Source: Perca fluviatilis
Taxonomy: Eukaryota > Chordata > Actinopteri > Perciformes > Percidae
NCBI RefSeq assembly: GCF_010015445.1
Contig: NC_053121.1
Coordinates: 31,602,434 to 31,666,433, forward strand
Length of the DNA: 64,000 bases
Reading direction: 5' to 3'
Part shown: in pieces, positions 1 to 11,040 of the stretch
Layout of the letters: each line of letters starts with the position of its first letter
How positions within the stretch are numbered: position 1 is the stretch's first letter
Program-made: the position numbers and the translations under genes
The notes under the pieces: model-generated
Told to the model about the DNA's origin: nothing
Database searches by the model: none
The model's input: the letters and a program-made list of their open reading frames with translations, nothing else

Positions 1-2735
1 ACTGAGCTGACCATTCGCAGCACTCTGCGATAACAACTCTGTCCCTCTGAGGGCAGATTACAGCTTTGAGGCCGTAATTGAAATTTCACAAAGGATTTAT
101 TTGAAACCAAAATCCGTTGCCATTTAAGTGAGGCAGACAGGTTATTAAGTTTCTTTCACAGCATGATCAGCTTATTTCTCAGTGGTTGTTTCACTGGTAC
201 AGATGTACTGTCAGTTGAAATAATCCTCCAAGTCACTGGTGTGCCATAGAAGATCTGCACAGAAGATCTGCACAGCAAAAGTCGCATCAAGTAATCTTAA
301 CGCTTATTCAGTGAGTACTTTTTTCAGAATTTTCTTAAAAAGTTGTTCTGCATTTGAAACAAATACTCCTCTATCCTGCTTCAGTCACGGCTTGGCTCTG
401 GGCACTTTCAGCTAATCCACTATTAATGGCATATGCATAGACAGTCAACAATAATAAAAACAAGACAGCGGGGGACTTGTTTACTGTTCTTATCTCTGCC
501 TCATCTTCATAAATAGTTTCGAAAATCAGGAATTTAATTTCCTTCCCAGGTCTTATGTGGATGACAGCTTTCTGCAGACTGTCATGATGAATCCAACTGA
601 AAGACGAAATTATTGTTTATTTTACTAATAGCATTCTCATTTAAAAGATGCTTGTTGCCACTCATTCAAAGTAGCAGTATTTCTATGTGCAACGCTGCCA
701 TTCAGCTTGTTCCAGTGTTACGTACGGCTGCATCCCACTAAGACCTCTTATCAGCAGAGATAATCAAGGCTTCTTAACATAACAGGAGAATCAACCCTGG
801 TTAGAGCCTAAACTTGTCAATAAACTAGCTGACCAAGCCCATTTTTGGTACATACCAACATCTAGTATTGTTTTTGAGTTAGGTCTTCAAAGATATAATT
901 TCCTGTTTTGTTTTTTCTTTTCCTTTTTGGTGGGATTCATTCTTAATTATGTTGCACTCATGTGTACAAACAAAATGAAAGAGAGGTTGAGAGATAAGTT
1001 TCAACCCGGTCTGCTTTTTCACTTCTGCACACCTGGCCAATCACTGCACGAAATGCCCGTGCGTGTCAGATTGTAGCGTTTGGTGTCAACTGCTCACAGC
1101 TGAAAGAAGAAAACAAAAATCCATGAAGTTTATATATAATTTTGTTTTCCCTTGGTGTGATTCATCATCTGGATGTGATGTCACTAAATGATCTCAGTAT
1201 AACAGGCCAGTAGGTTTACTGGGAAGTCTACAGTGCCAGTTAGAGGTCTAGATCCTAAACATGCAAATGTGCTCCAGCTGAAATTATAAGCATTATTCTG
1301 ATGATGGTAAAGATGGTATTATTTCTTGAAAATCTGATGACGATCATCTGCACAGCTGCAGCTCTGCAGAGCTTGGTTGGAGAAGAAAACATTCTGCCAT
1401 TCGTCACAGAGTTTATCTTGAAATAAAAAGTGGAGATCATTGAGGAAAACATGTTTTAATTAAAGGGCAGCCTTATCAGTCAGGTGGTGCCTCGGAGAAA
1501 TTATCACCAAGAAGGAGGCAGCAGGATCCCCTCTAGCAGGTGATAAAGATAAAGTGAATGCTCTGTAGCTTTGCTGTTGCTGTGACTTAGAGGATTTATT
1601 AATTCCCCAACATCATGGCTGTTATAAATACTCCCTGTTTAAACTTCCGAAGTTAGTGCACGTTAGGTGAACTAAAATAACTTGAAATTTTAACATTCAA
1701 GATTTAAGTCATCTTTCTCATCCCATCAACACACTGCTTTGTGACTGTCTGCTGTCTCATGGTATACTACTGTGCACTAAAAACGGTCCATTTTCACACC
1801 AACCCTGCGTTTTCATTGACCCATTTGATAACAACGTTGAAAGCAGATAATAAGTTACAGATCAGCAGAATTCATTTATTGGTTCCATCATTTCCCAGAA
1901 TACACTTGTGCAATGAGGATGTTCCTGTCGCCTAGCAACTCCTGGAGATAAAATTGGACGGCAGCCAAGCATGAAAGTCATTCCACGAAGGAGGCAAAGA
2001 GGATAGCATTTTTAGCCATCACATTATGGCCTGGTGGGGATTTGAAGCCATTTATCAAAACAAGTTGATCTGCGTGTAAATATTATTTAGAGACTGATAA
2101 TAAAGATACCAGTAAAGGACTGATATGGATATTTAGTTACAGTGTTGGAAAAAGGGTCCAAGTGTAAGAGATGGATTGCTTCTGTTATGTGAACTGAGCA
2201 CAAGGTGTGAGTTCAACATCAGTTCAATGCTTTCACTCTATCCTCCACTTCTTGGACTGTGCAATAAACATATTCTTATGTTATTTTTCTTATGCACAAA
2301 CAGCCATATAAGCAGCAGATAGACATAACAAATTTGTCATATGGGTGAGGTGTACTGTATTAAAGCTGTGACATAGACAGACTACACTTGACTGACATTG
2401 ACATTTAAACTCACCTGTTTTGTTTGGTTTTTGGGAGATAATAGGTAGTTAGTGTGTTCGCACTGGAAAAGGGAATAAAGTAAGTATTGTCAAAAAATAA
2501 ATAAAATGCTATATACTATTGTGTGAAAATGAAATGCACAAGGGAAATAGAGGAGTAACTGACAGTTGCCAACATTTTACATAATTCGTAGGTACAGAAA
2601 AATCTACAAAAACCTAAAAATTAATAAATAAATATTTTGCTCTTCTTTTGTCAGTATGCAAATTGGGACATTGTAACAGTTATTATTTGACAGCACAGAC
2701 ACTGCATCTTTTCCTGTTAGTACAAGAGCATAAAA
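1..2735. other. Unique non-coding sequence, left end
   Basis: No gene is visible here; every open frame is under 70 codons and unrecognisable. Small structures are a 14-bp unit (agaagatctgcaca) repeated twice at about 247-274 and an RFX-like X-box (gtcgcctagcaac, one base from the consensus palindrome) at 1927-1939. The stretch 1580-2110 is rich in homeodomain-like and TTATT/AATAAT words and could be regulatory, but that is a weak inference from composition. Confidence 0.5.
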
Positions 2736-2968
2736 CAGAACACTTTACTTGAAGGTATATAAGAGTGACATGACACTGTCATGACACAGTCATGACACAT
2801 GAACCCTAACTTTTCCCATTGTGCCCCTCGCAGCGCCCATCCCGGGCGTTGTGTTTTAAACCAAACCTAACCCTAACCATAACTTGTCATGACAAAAACA
2901 TGTTTATGACACGTTCATGACAGTGTCATGTCACTCTTATGTAGATACCTTCAAGTAAAGTGTAACCG
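2736..2968. mobile_element. Palindromic MITE with long terminal inverted repeats
   Basis: The left arm (2740-2785) reads acactttacttgaaggtat, then aagagtgacatgacactgtc. The right arm (about 2918-2963) is its reverse complement with a few changes, including a 4-base difference after ggtat. The arms flank a GC-richer centre with cctaaccctaacc and the tetranucleotide-rich tgtcatgacaa. There is no coding capacity. I recall similar sequences as an abundant non-autonomous DNA element of teleosts. The outer boundary is uncertain because the right arm extends further (ggttacactttac) than the left, and no clear target-site duplication is seen. Confidence 0.75.
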
Positions 2969-4838
2969 ATTTTTGTATACTAACTGCAAATCTGTGACAA
3001 TCCATGACAATTAGTATACTGTGTGGGTTGCTATCTAGTATGGAAGTGTACAATGCACATAGTGTATACTACATGACATTGGGAGAAAGATACACTTTTA
3101 AGATCCTTTTGAGCATATCGAGCTTGGTGACCTCCCAGAATAACTCAGCCAGAGTGACTGTAAACACCTGTGACAGTTCATGAGATAGTTTCAGAGGGGT
3201 AACGTACTAAATACCAGTATATTTGTTTTCAAGCACTTACTATTTAATGCACCACAATTTGTTTTCATTCATACTGTATCTACTTAATTCTAGTAGACAA
3301 AATGTTCATTAAAAATGGCCTAGGGTTGTTTTGATGTGATCGTGTTGCTACATTGATCACCGTCCAAGTGGTAAATTGATCTGTTTTCTATCTTCTCTTC
3401 TTTAATAATGCAGTGGATTAAAACCGCCAGAGGGTGGTATTTTCCGCTCATTTGAGATTGTTTCTGGGTGAAACCGATGGAAATGTTACAATATAGGTTT
3501 CAGGGAAACTTACAAGATTTATTTCTCTGTAGGTGGGAGCAATCAATAGTAGTTTGGCTTTTGGTTTTAGATTTAAACTGGACTTGATCCAGCTGTTTTT
3601 TTTTTCTTTGCAAATTATGGCTCTAATGCTTAGAAGAAGATCTATGCAATATGTCAGCACTACCAAACTATCATGATACAGGAAACGGAAGATGACACTG
3701 TTGTGAGTCACTGAGTTCTGTGACTTTCCAGGAATAAGAGAAATAACTTTTTTGTTGGATGATGGGTGGGTGATGCAATCTGGAACTTCTCTACATGCTT
3801 TTAAATGTTTTGGTATGCCCAATTTTTGCAGTATTTTCTCAAAGACTGAAGTTAAAGCTGAGTGATTAACACTGTGCATTTTCTGAGAGGAGAAACAGTG
3901 TTACCGTTGCATTATCCGTCTCTGAATTTGAACATACCGTAGATTAAGCACCACCACTGGCGGTTTGGCAAAGTGTCATAAAGTAGGCTGCAACTATAGA
4001 GCTGAGACATGAAAGACACACAAATAAAAGCCAGTACAACTCAAACATCAACAACAAGACAGAGGAACGTCTCTTGAAATACAAAATAATCAATGGGCGT
4101 TACAATTTGACATATGTAATAAAGAAGAGGGGCAGATTTGGACAGACGCTGTACTTCATTTGTTCCCATAAACACACGATAGGTGCTGGTAAGAAGAGAC
4201 TCATTCATCGAAGGGATCACAGCAACAGCTCGGCCCAACGATCCACTCAGTTCTTAGCTCTGTACAGTTAATGTGTTTTGTCAGTGGGAAAATTCCAGCG
4301 CAGTACCAGGTCCCATGTGGTTGTGGTTTGGGTGAGAGGCACAGTAATGCGTTTTGTGACGCAAGAGGGAGGAAATTGCAGAAGCTTCCTGCACAACTGT
4401 GCTTTTGTACCACTTCCAGGTGGATACCGGGCCAGTCTGTGGGCAAACAAGACCTCAGCGACTTGGGACTGGAGTGAAGGAAGATGGTGCAACAGCACAA
4501 CCCAAAGACTAGAAGAGGTACTTCATCTGCGAATATAAAACCTCTAATTCAACTGCACCTTTAGATGGATGTTTTGAGGTGTAGAACACACACACACAAT
4601 GTTTGTGAAGCCGAAGACCGTCTGTATTCAGAGGAATGATTATGAGCAAGGAAGATCTGGGGGCGAGTATTTCAAAGTCTAAGTGAAATCTAAAGGTTAT
4701 TTTGTACAACTGAGTGCTGCTGATGAGGGTTCACAAGAGACTTCGTAGCATCGGAGAATACAACAAAATGCTAAAGATACGCAGAGTCTTAAATCCTGCC
4801 ACTTTGAGTAATTTCCACGCAGCTTTGTTTCAATCCTT
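2969..4838. other. Unique sequence with two CTCF-like motifs
   Basis: There is no recognisable gene. A 143-codon minus-strand frame at 3448-3879 and several overlapping frames at 4201-4538 have no familiar motifs and overlap each other on both strands, so they are treated as chance. The motif ccgccagagggtggta at 3424-3439 and the oppositely oriented ccaccactggcggttt at 3951-3966 resemble CTCF sites, or alternatively the inverted ends of a decayed element. Confidence 0.45.
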
Positions 4839-5150
4839 TTTGCTGACTTTAGCTCGGTCTTCAACACAATTCCGTGCAACCAGATGATCGAGAAACTTCA
4901 CCATCTCAACATCCCTCTACTCCTCATCCACAGGGTTCACAATCTCCTCGGCAACAGACTACAGGCTACAGTAAAATCACCAACCATCAACACCAACACC
5001 AGAGCGCCTCAGGGCTAGTCCATTTCTTTAAATTACGCCCTTTACACAAATGACTGCACCTTCACCCATCACCATATACTTTAAATACTTTGATGACAAT
5101 GCCATACTCTCACTACTCTTTTCTACCAACAATAACTTATGCCATCAGAA
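4839..5150 (+). pseudogene. Decayed LINE reverse-transcriptase fragment
   Basis: Translation from 4839 gives FADFSSVFNTI, the conserved (F/V)DFSSAFNTI block of non-LTR retrotransposon reverse transcriptases. It is followed by QMIEKLHHLNI, NLLGNRLQATV and TRAPQG, which matches the usual order ahead of the TGAPQGCVLSP block. A stop (tag) sits directly after APQG at 5015-5017. After LYTNDC a frameshift is needed to reach KYFDDNAILSLLF (about 5085-5120), which corresponds to the catalytic (F)ADD box. The fragment is thus broken by at least one stop and one frameshift and lacks endonuclease and 3' end. It looks like a fish LINE of the Rex/L2/CR1 type; the exact clade is not resolved. It is surely inactive. 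Confidence 0.75.
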
Positions 5151-5754
5151 TAATATAAGGATACTATCACATAAAAATCCTACACATAGTGGCTTTAAGT
5201 AAAACTCTGAAACTAGTGAATTATTCGCCTGATTGTGAGAGTTTTGGCTGTCAAAGCGCAATTTCTATGATGTAGATGAACAGTGATGTTGAAATCGATC
5301 AGGGTGCAAAGAACATGCAGCTCAAATCAAATGAAGTGAAGCCTTCACATTAAAATTCTATTCACATTTTGTGATACATTTTTCTTCAGGAGAGGGAAAG
5401 TTATGCACATTAAAGACATTTCACACAAAAGAACTGAACCAATAACATTAACTTAGACTTTTTCTGTAAATGGAACCTCAACTGATTATGGAGTTTGCTG
5501 TACCTACCTCTACCTAACTATGGATACTATGTGTAATTGTAATTGAAAGAATAAAGTTGCCTGAAGTGTACGACAACAGCAGGTGACCCACATACTGTAA
5601 GGTAGATAGATTGGCTGTCTATGTAACCATGCAGGGATAAGATACTTGAAGTCATTGAACTCACTGAAGATCCATCACTAATCAAAGGGTTAGGGTTAGG
5701 GTAGGGGTATTTCCAACATTGGCCAACACTGAAATTCTAGTTTGGAATGCACTC
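5151..5754. other. Unique AT-rich stretch with short TTAGGG run
   Basis: No gene or large repeat is recognised. A short telomere-like tract (gggttagggttagggtaggg) lies at about 5687-5707. It is far too short to be a telomere relic and is common in fish repeats. Confidence 0.45.
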
Positions 5755-6072
5755 ACAGATTGGCCTTGACCAACTGCCACTTTGCTTGTTTGAAAGCCAT
5801 GATGTTTCTCTCTCATGGGTGGGCCAAATTCTCTGGGCGGGCAAAGCAGAGAAAGGGGAGGTAACCTTGCTCCTTATGACCTCATAAGGAGCAAGATTCC
5901 AAATCGGCCCATCTGAGCTTTCATTTTCTCAAAGGCAGAGCAGGATACCCAGGGCTCGGTTTACACCTATCACCATTTCTAGCCACTGGGGGACCATAGG
6001 CAGGCTGGGGGAACACATATCAATGTTAAAAAACCTCATTAAGTGAAATTTTCATGCCGTGGGACCTTTAAT
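5755..6072. repeat. Dispersed teleost repeat with a 14-bp palindrome
   Basis: This block (tgaccaactgccactttgc ... gccactgggggaccatagg ... ttcatgccgtgggaccttt) is one I recall as highly abundant in teleost genomes. It contains a perfect palindrome with 14-bp arms and a 2-bp loop at 5866-5895 (cttgctccttatga / tcataaggagcaag). No coding capacity is seen. Its class is not settled from the sequence; it behaves like a non-autonomous DNA element. Edges are approximate. Confidence 0.6.
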
Positions 6073-7054
6073 ATCCAATTATAATGCAATAGGATTTGCA
6101 ATAGGATTTCTCTTGTTTCGAGTAGTTCCTCAATGGGAAACAAATGTCAAACCACTGTTAATACCATGCATTCTCCCAACCAGCAGAAAACAAAAACAAA
6201 CTACAACATTCTTCTTTTCTCTTCATTTGGTTTTAATCATAGGGGAGTTTTGGTCAGTAATAATAGCCATTTACAATCTGCCATCTGCCCTATACTTTAG
6301 TGTAAATTGTGCTTTTTCTTCATAATTAACAACATTTCCCATCTGGCACAGCCACAGCAAACATCTCCCATCTGCTACAATATATTTTAAATTGTATTTG
6401 TCCACTAATATCTTGTACAAACGACCTTAATGGCCTCTCTGTGCCCATAACAGGATCTTTTCTTTGAAACTCGTTCACAGTTAACCCCTAACGTATAATG
6501 TAAATAAGATATTCAGCCAGTTTACAACATTATGATGAAGTGAAGCTTTCTCAGGTGTTTACATTAGCAAAAAAGGTGTAGAGTGTGATGCTCAATAAAA
6601 TACAAAAAATTGAGAAAGTATAAAATCTAGACTGTGACTGACCTGCCGGATTAGTAATGCTGTAACCTCCCTGATTTGGTTTAACAGAACCAAGTTTCTA
6701 CAAGTTACATCACCTCATATAGATGTGCTTTGCCTGAAGTGCGGACATGTTGTGTGGTGCAATAAATAAAAAATGCATTGAACACAATACAACAGTTTAC
6801 AGAAGGTTATGGAGTTATTAAAACAGGCGCAAAAGTATACAATAAAAGTTCAGTTCATTGGAGAGTGATTCATAAACCCATATGGTGGGCCTGCGTTGTC
6901 ATTCAAGAGGAGACAAGGTATATCTTTAACCTCTAGCACCATCTAGTGTTTCATTGTTAATTTTAATAAATTTGTGACCTTAGAGTTTGACCTCACTGCA
7001 GTATTAACAAGTTGTTTCATGAAAATTAGAATAGTTGGTTGGATTTACTGAATT
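6073..7054. other. Unique AT-rich sequence
   Basis: An 88-codon plus-strand frame at 6059-6325 starts inside the preceding repeat and is treated as chance. A CTCF-like motif on the minus strand (CACTAGATGGTGCTA) lies at 6934-6948. No other feature is seen. Confidence 0.45.
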
Positions 7055-7461
7055 TCTATTATGGCTATAAGGAAAATATGCAATATGCGATGATGTTGTT
7101 GAATATCGTGTGTGGTATCTTTAATACTTCACGTGATAACAATATTACTTGTGATAAATAAATTAAAATGTACTCAGTTCTGCATTTCTGCTGCTTTCAG
7201 TATTCTGCTTGAATACAACAAATTGCTTGTTTAATTTAAAACAAATGAAAGGAAATCATTTCCAACACTCTTTTATTGAACGTTGAATTGATAATATTGT
7301 AAGGCACCACTAAAAAAAAGAATGAGTTACATTTTTAAAGTTACATTTTCTTCCAACTAACACAAAACATCTCTGAGTGTCTTTTGCGATATGTCGCATC
7401 CTTTCGCAATGTTTATTGATATCGCCATGCCAATAAAAACACAATATATTGTGCAGCCCCA
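7055..7461. repeat. Fragment of a dispersed hAT-like teleost repeat
   Basis: The block starts near gcaatatgcgatgatgttgt and ends with atatcgccatgccaataaa, then acacaatatattgtgcagcc. The gcgatat / atatcg words and the terminal tgtgcagcccc are typical of a common teleost repeat that I recall as hAT-like. No coding frame is present. The left edge and class are uncertain. Confidence 0.5.
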
Positions 7462-7785
7462 ATTTCCATTGGACCAATTTTAATCATACTTTTCATCATC
7501 AACATCAATGTGTTTGTAATGGTTATGTTCCAGCCTGCAGCTCATTTGGCACTAGCAGCCATCTAGATGGGCTAGATCATCTACTGAGCTGAGCTTTTTT
7601 TAGATTTTTTGGAAAGTTGTAGTCCAGTGTTCAGTGTCACTGAGATGAGATGAGAAATCCTTATCTGAAGGGATTAGACACAGATGTCTTTGTGTTGAGT
7701 TGTAATAGACTCATGAAGGTGGATATAGTCTATAGTAAAAAAGAAAGTGAAATAGCCAAAATTATGGACAGATAAGAACTAGGCT
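7462..7785. other. Unique spacer before nested transposons
   Basis: No gene or repeat is recognised in this stretch. Its right end supplies the left copy of the candidate target-site duplication of the next element (aagtaaag, 7786-7793). Confidence 0.45.
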
Positions 7786-7938
7786 AAGTAAAGGGTAGTC
7801 TATATCCACGACGTTGCCGTCGGAAATTCTGCCGGATTTCACTCTTTTCAGCCAGATGTCCGTTACCTTCCGCTTTGTTTGTGTTAGATTTTTAAACTCC
7901 AGTGGATTTCTGAGGACTATGGTTAACTGCTCCTCAGA

Positions 7939-9224
7939 GGTCTGTTCCAGGAAGGAGGTTTAACAAACTCTGAGTCTAACCCTGATCTCGGAGTTGATTT
8001 ACCCTGAGATGGGAAACTCTGAGTTTTCGGTTCCAGAACAGCTGATTTGAGTTGGTTCAATCAACTCGGAGTATGTTCACTCAGGGTTACGCGCGTGCAC
8101 AAGAGGCAGTATGAATGGAGCCATGATTCTACGATTCACCATGGTAACAACCACAAACAAACGGGTCGGCGGAAATACTCATGCGCAAAAAAAGCGAGTT
8201 TTAACGTTTGAACATGCATTTCGTTAAAAAAGCAAGACAGAGAGAGAATTGGTGTGGGAGAAAATTGCTGCTCGAGTCAATGCGTACGCATTAACAGTGT
8301 ATTAATTTCATATTTAATCCCAGTTAACTTAAAATATTACTGGTGAAAACTGGAATTGTATTACACCTATAATTTCATTTAGGTGCAATCCTGCGGGCGA
8401 AAAAGTAAACTATAGCCTAATAATCCCATTCGGAGGCTGCAGCACCATGATCATTAACAGAACTATAATGTAATCATTCATTTCTTTTTAATGGCTCTCA
8501 CTGGTTTGTGTCCAGGGAACACGTTTAAAAAACGTTTCAGAGCGAGTCACACTTTTCTGATGGCTCTAGAGTGGCTTTACTATTACAGTATGATCCGCTA
8601 CACTGTTATAAAGAAAACTGCCGTTTGCGAAAAACGTAATGCGACACAAAGAATCTGCTGGGATGTTAAAACCTGTCCACGATGGTGGATGTTAGTGATA
8701 TGAGGACGGATAAGGTATCTACATATCTGATAGACTGTGATAAAAAAATACCTCTCAAATCGGTTATGTGGAAATGAAAATACATCTATAGTCGGGACTC
8801 AGTATCATCTCCCGACGTAAACTCTCTGTGAATTAATACAGCTTTTTCATCAACGGGATCGTCGACAAAAGGACATGACATGTTTGAGAAAAAAACGTTT
8901 TATAGTATGCCTAACATAAACCAATACGTTTTTTTATTCATGCAGATAACAAACTGCATTAAAATGCGCCTGATACAGACTGACTGAATGAATGAATGAG
9001 GAAATGAGTTTCTCCTGCCTCTGAGAGGGAGGAGACTGAGAGAAACTCGAGGTTTCTTGAAGAAAACCTGCTCCCGACCAGGTTAGGTTCACAGGCTCAG
9101 TTACCATAGTAACTGACTCCGGGGTTAAGTTACCTCTCTTTCTGAAACGGAAAACCCAGAGTTTCCCTCATCTCAGGGTTAACAAACTCAGATTTTTCAC
9201 TAAACCTGCTTTCTGGAACGGGCC
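7939..9224. mobile_element. Harbinger-like transposon, internally decayed
   Basis: The terminal inverted repeats are GGTCTGTTCCAG (7939-7950) and CTGGAACGGGCC (9213-9224), whose reverse complement is GGCCCGTTCCAG. Similarity continues inward: both ends carry ggtttaacaaactc or ggtttagtg, and both have a variant of ggaaactctgagttttc. The 5-bp direct repeat TCAGA flanks the insert (7934-7938 and 9225-9229); a 3-bp TCA duplication with two extra bases is an alternative reading. Inside are remnants of a Myb/SANT-like accessory reading frame. The DDE transposase is not recognisable. I recall teleost PIF/Harbinger relatives with very similar ends. Confidence 0.7.
8180..8405 (+). pseudogene. Remnant of Harbinger Myb/SANT-like frame
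   Basis: In several frames the pieces KARQREN, ELVWEKIAARVNA (8239-8286) and, after the acceptor-like tttcatttag, CNPAGEK (8383-8405) can be read. They resemble the Myb/SANT-like DNA-binding protein of PIF/Harbinger elements (a W..I..KVNA block, then NPSG.KRTWQQ across an intron). The reading is frameshifted and ends soon after AGEK. It is an inactive remnant; the assignment rests on these short matches and on the surrounding terminal repeats. Confidence 0.45.
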
Positions 9225-9536
9225 TCAGATCTCTGCAGGGTAAATCCAGACAGCTAGCTAGACTATCTGTTCAATCTGAGTTTTCCGTTGCACGACTAAA
9301 TCAACTTTTAAATGTACACGTTCCACCAAAACAAGTTCCTTCCAAAGGCTATTTTGCAGCGACACCGTGGCTTTTCACGTTGCTTAGCGCTGCCCAAGAC
9401 GGTTGTGATTGGTTTTAAGCAATGCCAATAAACCAGAGCACCTTTGTCTCCCATCCCGGAATGGTATGTGGACTAGCCAGACGCTCCTCAGCAGCGCTGT
9501 GGATGAAGGTCTGGCAATGCGAGACTAAGTAAAGAG

Positions 9537-9851
9537 TGACATTTTCCCTCTCCTTCAACAAAAACACTGACAAAAGCGCGATCAGTAAGCAACTGCTGAT
9601 ATCCCAACCACCCCAGGTGTGAATAGGTAAAAAGAAGGCGCATGCTTAGTTGATCGGTAACTTTAAAAAAATGTCTAAGCTGAAAAATGGCTGTTAATGT
9701 AATGGCTGTTAATTAAAACCACCATCAGGGACTGTTTGAAATAAAACAGCTGTCTGGAATATACACAAGGAAGGAAATCAGACTTTCATTTGTTTCCCAG
9801 CCAAATTCTGACATCTGAAAGAAGCAGGCCAATAGCTTCCCAGCATTAATG

Positions 9852-9852
<1 letters not shown>
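9537..9852. other. Unique spacer
   Basis: No gene is seen. The short duplicated word aatggctgttaat occurs twice at about 9686-9713. The 85-codon minus-strand frame here is only the translation of the neighbouring GT repeat. Confidence 0.45.

Positions 9853-9931
<79 letters not shown>
9853..9931. repeat. (TG)n microsatellite
   Basis: An uninterrupted dinucleotide run of about 39 TG units. Its length and purity suggest it is polymorphic. It can form Z-DNA. Confidence 0.97.
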
Positions 9932-9932
<1 letters not shown>

Positions 9933-10226
9933 ACCATGATCACTGTGTGATTCATAAAATATTGACAATATCTTGTTACCACTGCTTTGTTGTTGCCCTT
10001 AAGCTACTGAGTGTAAACAATGGCAGTTAAATATTCAGGAATATTTTGATTTATTCATTGTACTCCTGAGCTTAACCTGCTGTTGAACTCTGTAGATATT
10101 CTCCTATAGCAACAGCTTCCAAACACCAAAAGCATGAAAACTGATGCAATATTAGCCTACAGTCATAAATCAGAACTCATCACCATACTTGTTCTACTTT
10201 TGATTAGCCATTTCTTGCTATTCCAC

Positions 10227-10400
10227 CAGGGTTGGAAAAAGTACCTGGGACATTATACTCAAGTAAAAGTTATGTTACTTTAGTAAAGTTTAAAGTTTTT
10301 TTTGTTCAAATACAAGTATAGGCGTATTGTTAAAATGTATTTAGATAAAAGTAAAAATGAGGTCAATTAAAATCCTACTCTTAGTAAATATTAGGCTACA
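10227..10400. repeat. Left-end fragment of a hAT-like dispersed repeat
   Basis: The sequence cagggttggaaaaagtacct followed by ctcaagtaaaagttatgtta is the familiar end of a very common teleost repeat (cagggtggaaaaagtactc-type). A plausible opposite end occurs at 12960-13006. If both belong to one copy it would span about 2.8 kb, but no matching target-site duplication is seen at the two ends. Confidence 0.5.
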
Positions 10401-11040
10401 TTTTAAAAAGGGAACATAAGGGTGGTAATAGGTATACCCTCATAAGGGAGGGTATAGAAAATTGTAGGCCTATATGATGATGATGATGATGTTATATGAT
10501 AGACCTATTAGTAAAGAACACAAGGCTACACAATACAGTGTAATGCCAACGTATAGGATACATATCACACCAAAGAGCCTTCATGTCCAATTCACAGCCT
10601 GTGCTTACAACTGATTATCAGTTACACAACCACCTTTCTCAGTCGGGCCTAACTAGATTTTACCAGAAAAGAGACAAAACCAGGCAATTAAATAGGAAAC
10701 CGACAATAACTAAAAAGAGGACACACTACGGTAGGTGGGTGCAACAAGGTCTATTAAACTAAAGAAACATTTCGTGTGGAATCAACAGCCAAAACAAAAC
10801 AACCAAGGCAGACAACACAGACAGGTGGTAAACAATATTCATTCAACAGAGGCTGCAGCCACAAACCTATACTGTCTATGCCACAAACACATAGAGAGCT
10901 GCACAGTTTTTAAACAACTTGTAGTAGGCTAGTAGTGCCCACACATGCGCGGTGCGCACACAACGCTACGTTGCCTAGCAACATTGATGTTATCCTCAAC
11001 CATCGTAGTTAGTAGCTAGCTAGGTGTGTTGCTGTTTCTG
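10401..11040. other. Spacer with ATG-triplet run and RFX X-box
   Basis: A short (ATG)n run lies at about 10476-10491. From 10940 to 10985 the sequence becomes CpG-richer, with two GCGC half-sites (atgcgcggtgcgca, 10945-10958) and the perfect X-box at 10970-10982. The 65-codon frame at 10735-10932 is not recognisable. Confidence 0.45.
10970..10982. promoter_or_regulatory. Perfect RFX X-box palindrome
   Basis: GTTGCCTAGCAAC is a full match to the palindromic X-box bound by RFX factors, which drive ciliary and some immune genes. It lies 12 bp after a GCGC-rich, NRF1-half-site-like segment and about 170 bp before a full CRE. No ciliary gene is visible nearby, so it could be an enhancer, an unannotated promoter or a motif carried by a repeat. 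Confidence 0.55.

Larger units (their letters stand above)
7794..9536. mobile_element. hAT-like MITE split by a nested insertion
   Basis: The outer element is interrupted: left part 7794-7938, right part 9225-9536. The right terminus, ggtctggcaatgcgagact, recurs at 13566-13584 and in altered form at 21930-21950. The longer right segment (aatgccaataaaccagagca onward, 9421-9536) is also repeated at 21839-21950, showing that this is a dispersed family. The direct repeat ctaagtaaag flanks both ends (7784-7793 and 9535-9544), containing an 8-bp candidate target duplication aagtaaag as expected for hAT elements. There is no transposase. I recall this family as widespread in teleosts. Confidence 0.7.

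Noticed and set aside
3448..3879. 143-codon minus-strand open frame
   Set aside because: No recognisable motif; composition matches translated AT-rich non-coding DNA.
5687..5708. TTAGGG tract as an interstitial telomere (also near 40320 and 2865)
   Set aside because: Only two to three units, inside or next to MITE-type sequence.
9725..9982. Frame rich in Thr-His repeats
   Set aside because: Direct translation of the (TG)n microsatellite.
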